DNA of 64,000 nt from Litoditis marina (lineage: Eukaryota; Nematoda; Chromadorea; Rhabditida; Rhabditidae): NCBI GenBank assembly GCA_964036275.1, contig OZ038435.1:1984001-2048000 (forward strand). Reading direction: 5' to 3'. Position 1 is the stretch's first letter. Each line of letters starts with the position of its first letter. Shown piece by piece: positions 50,501 through 61,628 of the stretch. Under the pieces are notes generated by a model. That model did no database searches. It saw nothing but the letters and a program-made list of their open reading frames with translations, and was not told the DNA's origin. The position numbers and the translations under genes are program-made.

Positions 50501-51603
50501 TTGACAGTTAACCGACCAACACGCTAAAACTTGCCGAGAGGAGTCGAGATACGCAGCACCTCCTTGGCCCGATTTTCCTGTTTCAAACTGAACGCGTTTC
50601 TTCTGAACGCGTCATCTTCACCTGAATGAGGGGAAACATGAAATGCAGTCAACATGAATCTGGATTCTGGATTCGTCACTGACAATAACATTAACGCTCT
50701 AAGTTGAACACATCAAGTTTCACTGGTTGCAAGTTGTATTGTTAATTGCAAGAGTTATATTCTCTTTGGACAAGTTAAACAATTCGGAATGACCAGAGCA
50801 AGCTGAGCAAGAGTGTGAGGTGCAAGTGTATAGCAATGTTGCCCCACTGAAAAAAATTACAGGGACCATCTTGCCCCAAAAGGGTGACCGAATTTAAAAA
50901 CAATTGTCGGCGTGTGCAAAAAACTCACTGGCCCTATGTTCGACTTCGTGGTCAGCTTGAATGTCTGCATCTACATCGAGTAGAGTTGGAGACGGTGTTG
51001 GAGGCGGCGGCTGGACCACCATGTTTCCGAGTAGATGATTGACCGCGTTGTCCTGCCGTTCGGTCAAGAGATTGCGAACCCTGTCTTTCTCAGCTGCAAG
51101 AATCTCCATTAGAAGCAGGGGAGGGCAGACATGGCTTGGCAAACCAAAAAAGTCAAGGAGGGGGGTCGTTTTTGATCGGGAGAGGGTTGAATATTACACG
51201 TTTTTAGCAACCAGAACGAAACTTCGCTCGAAATTTCCTGTTTATTTGTTGAAATTTGACTTTTTTCATTTTCCAAAAGGGAGGGGGGTCGTATTGGACT
51301 CTACGTCAAACCATTTTCTGCCCGCCCCTGATTAGAAGCGAGCTGGGGGAAAGAGAGAGGTTATGAGAAAAGGCAAATAGAGAGAACAAGTTGTATTAAA
51401 TAAGCAACTAAATATGTTTATTTATTGTTCAGTTAGTTAGAAGGAGGGGTCAAGATATAGTGTCTCGTGTACACCTTCAGGACGGCGAAAATATTGGAAT
51501 AAGTTAATAAAAAAACTGACTCACCTATGTCGAGAATAGCCTTTCTCATCTCCGGGGTCATATCATTCCACGACTGGAGGATGCTTTCTGGCAAATCACT
51601 CAT
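47521..51603 (-). CDS. Unrecognised 404-residue protein
   Basis: Eleven exons: 51603-51525, 51093-50929, 50621-50535, 50326-50217, 49950-49801, 49444-49283, 48795-48690, 48541-48454, 48207-48088, 47893-47818, 47592-47521. I do not recognise the family. It begins MSDLPESILQSW, has a Pro-rich linker (QPPPPTPSPT, about residues 56-65), several acidic stretches, a possible helical core (SSAADIYIIGKLIHQGL, about 120-136), and a basic Lys-rich C-terminus ending KKSSRG. There is no signal peptide or membrane segment. The intron after 50535 needs a GC donor (GCAAGT); every other donor there breaks the frame. A TTTCAG acceptor lies five bases before the ATG. The closed phases across eleven exons make it a real gene; the function is unknown. 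Confidence 0.75.
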
Positions 51604-51611
51604 TGCGCCTG
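51604..51611 (-). promoter_or_regulatory. Probable trans-splice acceptor of the 404-residue gene
   Basis: On the minus strand CTTTCAG is followed by GCGCA and then ATG. Confidence 0.5.
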
Positions 51612-52174
51612 AAAGCAAGCAAATTAGTCAACTAAGTCATACTATCATCTCATAGTGTAACATGGAAAACAAGATATGCGTTGATGATGCAAAACTGCAA
51701 CACGTGAAAAGAAAAACAGAAATGTTGAAGTTGACGTTTACTATGTCATAGGCTAGCGACATAAAATGTGAACGGGAAGGTAGCTCACTAACTCAGTAGC
51801 ACTATCATTAATGAAAGCTACATCTCAACAATAAATACAATAGAATAAGCGAACTGCAACAATTATGGCACAAGCACAGGAACAAACAAATAAGGTGTTA
51901 TCAATGAATAATAAATAGCACAAGAGTGAGATACTTACAGATGAAATACTCCAGCCGAGCCAGGATGGAAAAGTTAGTTGGATAGACTAATGGAATTGGA
52001 AATATAAATATCAATGTGCACTTTTGTGCTTACCTACGTGCCCTTTCCTTTTCCTTTCCATCCCAGCACACCATGAAGTCAATTAAATGTGAAAAAGGTG
52101 ATAAGAAAGAATAAATATGAGAATAACACACAGCACATATGATATACAAAAATGCGAGATGGTGAGTGATTGCG
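51612..52174. other. Spacer between transposase-like gene and 404-residue gene
   Basis: About 560 bp, AT-rich, no open frame supported. A possible untranslated exon ending in GTAAGT on the minus strand lies near 51945-51975, which would be an alternative to trans-splicing for the downstream gene. Confidence 0.35.
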
Positions 52175-55100
52175 TTAACATGAAGAAACGTAGCTGAATA
52201 TTGACCCGTTACTTTCGTACTCAACTGTAACACACGGTGATAATATGAGAGACGCATCTCTGACTTGGACAGAGCTACCTGTGACCTGATAGAAGTAATC
52301 ATTCAGTCGACATGCGTCGGCAAGCAGACGAGTAGTCGGTCGTTGAAGCCGAGCTGTTCGATTGCCATGGATGACGTCGGATAGGTCCTCAAACGGGCAC
52401 TTCGTATCGTACTCCTCGACTATCATCACGACTTTGTGGACCAGTGGAAAAGCTGCGAACAAAACGATGGAACCGAATTTGAAGTTCGGTCCCACTTTGT
52501 ACCTGACCAGGTGCATCTGCGTTGTCAGCTCGTCACTTCGCCAGTACATCTTGGAAGCATATACGCGAGTGTCCACCACAAGGCGGGAACTGAAATGTTA
52601 GCAACATTAGACACTTTATCTTAAGCAACATTAGACACTTTATCACTCTACTTTATCTGATCTTACGTTAATGGTGATTTTGATAATGTTATCCTAAGTG
52701 TTATCCTTAATAGTTTCGAATTCCGAATTTGTGGATTGATAGAAGAACTACCCAGATTACATACTTTTGTTTTCGGTTTATCAAGCCGCCACGGCAATGG
52801 CTTGTAAGCGGAGAACGAACCTTATCCCATCTTGCGAAAGGGACAGATGTTATTTGTTAGGTAATCCGTTATTTATTAAGGGTCGAGTTAACGTACTATA
52901 TATTGATATTCTTCATTTCACTAGTATGTCGACATGTTCATTGTGGGCGGTTGAATGATGGATTGAAACAAATTTGCCAACGTTACAAACGCTTTTCAAA
53001 CAAATTCAAACCGGGCAAAAGTCGCTGGAAATTTGGAAGTCTGACCTCACTATGCTTCCTGGAGGAAGTCGGTTGCGCAGTATATCCATGTGATCCGGCT
53101 GGATCCGCCCGTCTTCGATGCGACTCTTCTGTGGAACATAAACATCAGCCGTGATAACGTCTGACACGGGGTTCCGCACTACGTGCAGGTTCTTCACCTT
53201 AACTATTTATTTTGTCTAATCTACAACTCATCTTCACGATACCACATTTTCTCAATGTAGACATTTAGTCCGCTATTCGATTGAACAAACATTGAATCAA
53301 ACTGGTGAAGCGTGTGTGTACTACAAACTTCGTTCACGCGGCTGAAGCAAAAAGTTTCGATTAGGGAACTAGGCCCCGGGCATGCACCAGCAAGACTCAG
53401 TTTGCGATCGGTATCTCAAGCAGATTCAAGTAAAAAAAAATATAGCGAGCTTAAAACTGGATAGCGAGCTTAAAACTAAAAAAATTGATTCCAAATCACC
53501 GTTAAGAAGCGAAAATAGGTAAATTCGCCGTTTTGGAAGGATTCCAGGACCACCACTCTCTGCAAATGAGGCCGGGGAGAAAATGCACACAGTAATGTCC
53601 AATATAACATGAGACATCTAATAAATTTACCTTCTGCAACAAATCAAGGTATTTAGGATCCCTGTGCAGCAAACATTCCGCCTCGAACCGACGTATAACA
53701 GTTTTCGTGAGAAGAAAGCTGCAAATGAGAGATAGTAAATGAAAGCTGTAAAGGAAACCAACATGATGACACTGATTCTAAATGCAGAATGCTAAGATGT
53801 CGAGAAGCAGATCCCAGGAAGCAGAGCGTTGATTACGCATTTTGCACGCAGTCTACAAAGAGCGAACAGGCAGCAGTCCATTTTAAGATAGGGCAAGTTG
53901 ATTTCGCGCAGCACGTGCGGAAGATTGACAATTGGTAAGCCTGCAGTCTTACTCTAAATAAAGGACGTAATTAACCCGCCGTTCTACTAGCAACGCGTGA
54001 CTGTTGGTCGTATGCTGGTCTATGACGACTTGCAGCCTCTTGTGGATAGATTCAAATCCACCGCTCGTCCATTGGTAAGGGGAACCGATCAACAACAGTT
54101 CATCACTCAGTGCATGATGCAAGAGAAGCTGAAAATATGAAGGGTTGGATCCGAAGTTTAAACTTTTTGTCTCACAACTTCCCGATAACAATAAACGCAG
54201 CGCGAATTTCCCTACAAGTGTTAACACAGGCTGTAGCTGTCTGCAGTCGTTTGGCTCAAAACATCAATATAAGCACGAAAACCTTACATGCAATTTCATC
54301 GTGTAGATAACGGAAGCCATCTTGATCCACAAATAGTCCAACTTGAATGCAAGTGACCTCACGGCTTCCAACCGTTCCACAGTCAACTGTTCCACGTCCA
54401 TCAGCACCCTCAGTATGACCCAATAAGCAACCAAAGTGCCGGCAGCCAACGAGTCAGGACACAGACCTCGAGAAGCAGCCAACGGGAAGACAACATTACA
54501 CAACTGAAACAGGATTGTAATGCCAGCTTAATTATGCCTTATGTCACACTCACGCATTATCCAGATCAGTCGCAGAAGAGCTTAATTTTTATCACCTGCA
54601 CCCAATATCACCGAGCGCATCTGCCAAAGGATAATAACTACAAAGACGGCTAGTCTAAAAGGGAACTAGTCTAAAAAGAACCCACGGCGTCGATTTCGCT
54701 TCCGGTGCATTTGGTGAGATCCTCAAGACCCAGAATAAACTTCGGTGAGTAAGTGTAGTTTTGGACCGCCCGCAAGGAGGAACACAACTTCTTGTAGTCA
54801 TCTGGAACGAGTCGCAGCCCCGGAAACTGTGTCTTCGTAGAAGACATATCTAAACAACCATTAGAGAAAGAGCTATGTGGCGTCATTCCGTAGAATAATA
54901 CAGTCTAAACCTCAAAACAGGGGGACAGGGAGGGAGTAATCTGTCAGTAAGCTGGGAGCACCAAAAGAAAGCACACAAACGGTACCGCAACGTTTCACAG
55001 CTAAAATCTGAACCACCTATGACAGTGTGAGTAACTTTTAACTGGAAAACTGACCACGCAAGCGATTCTTTGTAACCCCCTCCGACACAATGTGGAGCCA

Positions 55101-58100
55101 ATCCGCTGGACACTGATCCGGGGTTAGCAGTTCCATGAAGGAAGTAATGCCTGCAACGATGGAGTAAGACTACTTCAAATACAGCTAAACGAAGAAACAA
55201 ACAACGTTCAGCTACTCAATTATTAATGACAAGTACCTGGAACTCCGTTGCTGCCAGTGACTCCATCAGCAAGAATTGAATTTCTTGTCCTCCTACGAAA
55301 CCGTGTAGGAAAAGGTGAGCACCAAATTCGCTTCCCGCCTACTCTAGTGCCGGGCATGTCACATTTCGAACATCCGCATTCGCTGGTCCAGCGCGGAAGC
55401 CCAAACAGATCTTTCTGTCCCTTAACACAACGATAAAATCAATCCCAACGTTGACTACTCGCAAGTCAAACGAACAACAATCAACCACAACAACAACGTA
55501 CAAAAAGACGCCCGGCAGAAAAAAAGAATTTGCCCGGCAACACGAGCTCACCATCAACAAAAAAGCAGGATAACTCACTGCCAAATCAAGTACACCGTAC
55601 TGAATTTTGAATCGAAATGTCCAGTCCACGCCATTGACGGACATCACGGGGGGGTTCCTTGCCAAATCATCCAATTCTTCCTTCACCCTGAACGTACCAC
55701 TGAACACAGCGAGGCTCGACGAGGCTCGAACTCGAACAACGTAGCTTTCAAACCGCGAGTGGTATGAAGACAGTTTTGCCGAATTGTCATGGAATTACTT
55801 GGCTCTCTTAGCGTGGGGAAGTTAGTGGATTCAAAGTAAGCAGTTCCACATTTAAGATGAGTTTTAGTTTCACATATACGCTATACAAACTTCAAAACAA
55901 CTCAATGAGTAGTCCCTAGTCAACTATTTTAATTTCGCTCAAATAGCTAACCCGGATATTTAAGCCTACAAAATACGGCCACAGGAGTATCGAAGTACAA
56001 GTAAATAATACCTTGAACACAGATTCTTCAGCAGAACTTCAGGAGGAGACTTTTTCGTGTACAGTATCCCCGACAAGATGGTGTTGAAGTAATCGTCCTT
56101 GTCCCGTCTGGGTAAACACTCCATTCTCAGATACAATGGCCAACCTTCCGATCTGCAAAATGTCAATTTATTGAGCAAGAAAAACTCCCGGAAGCATTGC
56201 AGACGGTTGGAATAGTGTTGGTACCAACGTTAGATAAGCACCCCCGGACCCGGTTCTCGAGTAAATTGAGTGAATCCACGTAGAATCGAATGAATCCACG
56301 TAGAAAGTTGGCAGCTACTAACGAACAACCGGGGTAGATAGGCAACTCACAACAATAAATCATGGAGCTAATCATAATATAGATTAACATACTTGGTAAG
56401 ACGTTTCGGGGTGAAGCCATCAGACGCAAGTGACAAGTTGATTACCACCGTCTTACGGGCAAAGGCTGCAGCTGTCTCAATAGACTTGTAGTATCCGGGA
56501 TAGAACCTCGTGTCGCACCGTCTTGAATTGTTTAAGCCCTGCGCCTAAAATATAAAAACATCTAAGGAGGAATGCACGAATGCTCAGTGAAAAATAGAGT
56601 CCGGCTTTACAGGTTCGAAAAAATCGATTCGGTTTTGCTTTTTGATTGGAGAACAGTCCCTTCGGAACGAAATTCCGTGAGTTCGGAACGAAACCTGCAA
56701 GAACATCGTACCTGCTGAGCATGAAGACTTTGATGGAACTGCACAATTTCGGCCTTCCGTTCTCTGAGCAGCTCCAATAGTTGAGGAGCAGTATCTACAA
56801 GTATTACTTCTCCAGCGGTGACTTCCTTGCTCCGTTTCCTTTCCACTCTGAAGCGACAAAATATTGTAGTCGGTGATCTTTCTTGAACCAAACACGAGGT
56901 GAGACAGACTTACAACGAGATAAATTTCTACTTCACTTCTCTTTTTATCTTTTCAACCTCCGCGTTTTTTTGCCGCTATCCGCACCTAGTCGACGTTGTA
57001 TAATTTGAAGCTTTGCTAAAACGCGGGCCGTACAAACGAGCTGTTAAGGAACAATACAATTTAAAACACGAAACTCACAAGTACAAACTGCAAAACTGGT
57101 TTTGACATGACGAGGAAATAGAACGGAGCTCTCGACAACAGGCGGGGGCAGGACAAAAGTAGTACTTCCTCAAGTCGAAATTCGAAGCGAATCGCTCCAA
57201 TATAGGCTCCACGTCCTTACTGAACTGCAAACATTGGTGTTTACTGTGACCCATTTAGACTATTCATTTTTTATAAGTAAAATCACAGTCAAAGTTAGAC
57301 CCCCTCCTCAAACAAAGGCTGCAACCGTTGCGAAAAGCTCTCTTTACCATGAAGTGTGAACGGTCGAAAAATAGATTATACATGTATACATAAACATAGA
57401 TTATACATATATACATAAACACACCTGCAAATCTGCTCGGCTCCCCGTGATGACCTCAGCAAGATCGCCATGTCTCATGGCCTGCTCCCTACTCGTGCCA
57501 AAATGCAAGTGGTGCGTACACCAATATAAACCCCGACGAGCCCGTGCACCTATAAAACAATTAACCTAACCCGATCTATCACTAAAAAATTCTACCACTC
57601 AGACAGCCCGTCACAAGGCATCGAGAAAGTCAGTCATTAAATTGCAACTTCCAAAATAAACAAAACGTGAGGTTATTAATCATTCTTTTGTTGTTTCGTT
57701 CCCGAGGTTTCTCACTGGCACTTTTTGATGTTCAGTAAATCCTACGAAAGGGCTCAACAAAAAAGACATGTTAGGCACACCACTTACCAATCATTCTGTT
57801 GCCCGGGGGACCTTGTGGCGGATTAGGACCAGGATTCGGTGGCATGCCACCCCGTCCACCGTTTTGTGGACCAGCCGGCGGGGTAGGTGCAGGACCGAGG
57901 GGAAACTCCTCAAACGCACCACAGCCTGCAATTAATTTAAAAGTTATTAAAGAAAGTAGGGGGCAGCATCCATTGGCTGGTCTCAGACCAACCAATGGAT
58001 GCTACCCCCTCCGGTCCCTCACTTTTGCAACAAGAGAACTCTGGCCCCCTCACCTTTGAAAAGCCTGGTTAGACCCCTTTTTACCTTATGAACGCGACTG

Positions 58101-58912
58101 CACTGCAAAAGTTACGTTAAGCAACAACGTCCTTTTTGAAATAACACTAACCAATACGGTCTTTCAGGACCGCATTAGGAAGAGGGTAACTTATGAATAT
58201 AAATTAGTTCACCTTCATCGGAATCACCATCATCCGAACTGTCGTCCTGGCCGCCATCCGTGCCCTCTCTGGAGTCGCTGTCGTCGTCCTGCTCATCTAC
58301 TTCCGGAACTAAAACGGACTATAACTGGTTCCTTTTATGATTGAAAGTTTGGTCAGCAGCTTCCTAGTTTATGATACAAGTTAGGTGAATTTGGGTTATT
58401 AAGCAACCTAACCCGTTGTTAGTAACTTCTTTCTTCGGGTTACCTCAGAAGATAACCAGTAGGTCACCTAAAATGCAACCGGGTACCTGTTTTTCTAACG
58501 TAAAATGTGGTTTTTATCGTTACAGTTGAAATGGTAAGGTGTTAGCTTACCTAAAATCTTGGTTAGTTGTAGAATTGGTTTACAAATCACCACATTTTTG
58601 CCCTTGTGGTAGGAAAACCCACTGGCCATCTTGATATCCGCCCAAGCTACTCACCCGCGTTATCAACATTCATCGCAGGATCGAGTTTCCTTTTCCTCAC
58701 CACACGACTTTGAACGGCCTCTATAAAATCGCTCTTTTTTAATGACTGAATTCACCGACGAGAAACAATAATATTTAAACCACCCTAAGTCACTCATACA
58801 GTAAAACTCTTTTCCATAAAACTCAAAAAAACTAACCATAAAACTCATTTCTGCGACGACTGCGCAGCCCCCATGAGGCCGTTTGTCGAAGAGCCCCCGC
58901 CAATACGACAAA
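52175..58912 (-). CDS. CACTA/Tnp2-like transposase-derived host gene
   Basis: Twenty exons: 58912-58837, 58720-58655, 58308-58213, 57925-57788, 57549-57425, 57224-57079, 56847-56712, 56544-56393, 56152-56012, 55699-55579, 55414-55323, 55292-55237, 55150-55055, 54849-54686, 54503-54288, 54128-53953, 53718-53631, 53559-53500, 53197-53046, 52589-52175. All phases close, about 903 residues. The order of landmarks follows animal Tnp2-type transposases: a Cys zinc-ribbon-like patch (YYFCPAPACC...SSCQNQFC), the ASDGF block with the first catalytic-type Asp, EGWPLYLRMECLP, KDLFGLPRWTSECGCSKC, ADWLHIVSEGV, and KLHLLLHHAL followed by GGFESIHKRL with the Glu. An acidic and Pro/Gly-rich N-terminal region is extra. 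No terminal inverted repeats flank it and it is rich in introns, so domestication is likely. The 5' end is uncertain: no ATG is seen in exon 1, and the first in-frame ATG is in exon 2 (MNVDNA). The last exon is read through to its stop at 52175. Confidence 0.78.
57960..58088. mobile_element. MITE with palindromic core, copy 2 (partial, inverted)
   Basis: The palindrome AGCATCCATTGG...CCAATGGATGCT and the end CCCCTTTTTACCTTATG match the element at 42049-42279 in reverse orientation. It lies in an intron of the transposase-derived gene. Confidence 0.7.
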
Positions 58913-59081
58913 CTGCAAGTATGTTTAAGTGATACAAATAAGGCAACAAAACGAATAATCAATCAAAATCATTTCAGCGGTAATTGTGTGCATGAAACAC
59001 TAGAAGATACATCGCGATACATCACAAAAAACAAACAAATATATTTCAAAAACCACAATCTCGCAAAATAGGGATAATTTA

Positions 59082-60385
59082 TCACTCTTCTCCTTCTTCA
59101 ACTTCTGCTTCAACTGCTAATTTATCCTTCCCGACGAACACATTCGACAGTACTTCTAACTCCGAAAACACTTCCATGATGGACCTGAAAGCGCGTTTGT
59201 AAGAATACCAGATGTCCGCGGCCTTCCTTTGTTCAGGTCACTTCAGTCGTAAACCTGGCCGTAATTCTAGTAATCAGCAGCTTATTCTGGTGACTTAAAA
59301 TTCACGAAATCTAACAACTAGTTCTCGTCAACCGGTCATTTGTTTCCGTTCACCCTTCGGCCAGGTAACCGAATAGAACGACAATGCGACAATGGAAACG
59401 GAAAAGACTCATACTACATGTCTCAGTGTCTAAACCTATACATTTCAACTGAATAATTGAGAATTTCTACCTCTCCTCCGTGTTCAAATGATCTGGCAAG
59501 GTGAGAACTCTTAATCCAGAAACAAAAGTGGAGCCGAGCGCTTCAGCATCATCCCATAACGAAAGCCTGAATAAATAGAATCGTGTGTTCAAACACTATG
59601 AACAAAGTAGGAGTTTAATTAGGTTTGCGTTGTGAATTTGTGTATGTTCCTGGCCCAAAATAACTGAGTCGCCTAAATCAGAACACATGACAAATTTAAA
59701 ACCCCTACCTTCTACGATTTCAATGAAGGGGGGGGGGGGGGCTTAGTCAAAATAGTTATGGAAAAAAGCACAAACGCAAGTATGGCCATTACACTTTTAT
59801 GGCAATTTGAAACCATAAAAACTCCGAAACTCACCGCGTATTGCCATGCAGATTGAGTGAGTGCAGTTCAGGTCCGATCCTCCCGAGAGCCAACCACGGC
59901 TGTCTCAAATCACAACCTGACAGATCCAACACGAGGAGATAGCGCAGTTCAGGCCAGAGCGAAACGTGTTCATCCGTTAAACAGGCCACATTAACAATGA
60001 CGACATTCTAAAGAAGATCCATTGTAATGAAGAATATCAATACAATTGTATGTCGACGATAACTGATTACTCTTTCGCAAGAAGGGATCAATTTTATTTC
60101 CCGCTTACTTAGCTGGATGGCATTTCCCGCTTACTTAGCTGGATGGCATTTCCCGCTTAATAGCTGGATGGCGTAAGATACCAAAAATAAAAAGTATGTA
60201 ATGGACATCAAGGTGGTTTTCATATCAATCCACAAAATCCGAATCCAAAACCATTAGGAAAATGATTTTATTAACGTGCAACTGACCTCTAAAATATCTG
60301 AATGACTTTCCATGAAGACCGCTACATCCTCCTTATTGTACTCGCACTCGTCCTCAATCATGAAATCTGTGGAGTGGCAAGCCAT
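59082..60385 (-). CDS. Small leucine-rich-repeat-like protein
   Basis: Four exons: 60385-60287, 60007-59835, 59566-59471, 59184-59082, giving 156 residues. The middle shows leucine-rich-repeat spacing: LRYLLVLDLSGCDL, then LHSLNLHGN, then LRVLTLP, about 25-30 residues apart, as in the repeats of ZYG-11/ZER-1-type or ribonuclease-inhibitor-type proteins. The C-terminus is acidic (EAEVEEGEE). No signal peptide or membrane segment, so probably cytosolic or nuclear. The stop codon is 170 bases before the first exon of the transposase-derived gene on the same strand, an operon-like distance. A TTTCAG acceptor lies eight bases before the ATG. The gene model is good; the repeat-family call is tentative. 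Confidence 0.65.
60096..60172. repeat. 26-bp tandem repeat, three copies
   Basis: Two exact copies and one copy lacking a base of the unit ATTTCCCGCTTACTTAGCTG plus GATGGC, in intron 1 of the leucine-rich-repeat-like gene. Confidence 0.9.
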
Positions 60386-60394
60386 AATGCTTTC
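60386..60394 (-). promoter_or_regulatory. Probable trans-splice acceptor of the leucine-rich-repeat-like gene
   Basis: On the minus strand CTTTCAG is followed by AAAGCATT and then ATG. Confidence 0.5.
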
Positions 60395-61600
60395 TGAAAG
60401 CTATTCGGTTAACGGTTGATACCCGAAGGGAAATTAAATGGAAAGAGATGATGTCTAGAGATAGAAGATTTCACCAAAAAAGTAGATCATCAATGAACTA
60501 AACAGACTTTAATCGATCAAAAAACGCAAAGAGATTATATTCAATTTCATATCAATCTCCAAACTAGTCGAAATCGCATTACATCAATGAACCTAAATAA
60601 AAAAATGTTCAGTAGTCTGTACCATTAATCTGGTACAGGGAAATGCTACATTTCGAATGTTTAGAGCTTAGGAATGAGGAGTTTTGAAAACTAGGTGGCG
60701 AACTGAAGCTGCGGCGGAGAGCGAGTGACCGCCGTCCGACTGCTTCCATTAATCGATAAATTTTGGCGCCATCAGCCCCCCGGCCGCGTGGCCATTCGTG
60801 CCAATCTCTTTCCTAGAAGTGTCCTACTAGGATCCCTGTAGGAAAGTTCTCGGACACTTCTAGGAAAACGACGATCCTGGGACGCTTCCAGGACCCCATT
60901 GTCTGAGGTCTGGCAAAGGGTAATTACTACCGGAGTGTAAATACTACCGTCGTGTAATAACTACCGTTCTGCGGGTTTCTAGATTATTCCATCGATTTTT
61001 TTGAGTTTTTGTTGCTTCAAAGCTTTGTTTACATATTTTATCTTACTACAAACTTGTCAATAGTCATTATCTAATGTTTAACGAAAGAACTAGAACATAT
61101 TTCCCAGTAAGGCTTTGATTGAACCATTTCGACTGTTTTAGTGATATTTGAGGTGGTTTTTTGAAACCAGAGTGGATATTATACCTCCTTCTTACTATAT
61201 ATCCGTCGTTTTCTGGCTTTCATCATCTAGAAATACCTTACGAATGATCTGTTCTTCAATCTTACACGAGTATTAGGAAACTCAGAATTTGTGAAATATC
61301 TTTTTAAGAATATTCGATGCTATGCACATCAACTGCACATTTTAACCCTCCTACGCTTCCATATTATTAGTGGACTGTCATATGTTTTCTATATAACTAT
61401 ATTCACACTTCATTATTCATACATGTTTGCTATTATTCGCCTTGGAATTATCCTAAATCGTTTCAGGATGAATCTTTGAAGTTTCACCAAGAAAAATCCG
61501 GTTCCAGGATCGGTTGAAGAGAATAAAATTTTAGGTCGGTTTTCATCATATTTATAGAAGAAATTCTTCTTTAGCTCAGATTGTGATAAAAAATATAACG
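60395..61600. other. Region without a supported gene
   Basis: AT-rich, no gene supported. It includes an inverted repeat at 60810-60866 (TTCCTAGAAGTGTCC and its complement) and a short triplicated TAATNACTACCG motif near 60930-60965. Confidence 0.5.
60810..60866. repeat. Inverted repeat hairpin
   Basis: A 15-base perfect inverted repeat (60810-60824 and 60852-60866) with a 27-base loop. Confidence 0.7.
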
Positions 61601-61628
61601 ATCTGTTTATATTACGCTAGTTCTCCAC

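Noticed and set aside
54686..58912. Two separate genes, one ending at 55038 and one starting at 54847
   Set aside because: A donor at 55054 joins in phase to an acceptor at 54850, and the joined protein has the full order of Tnp2 landmarks, so one gene is the better model.
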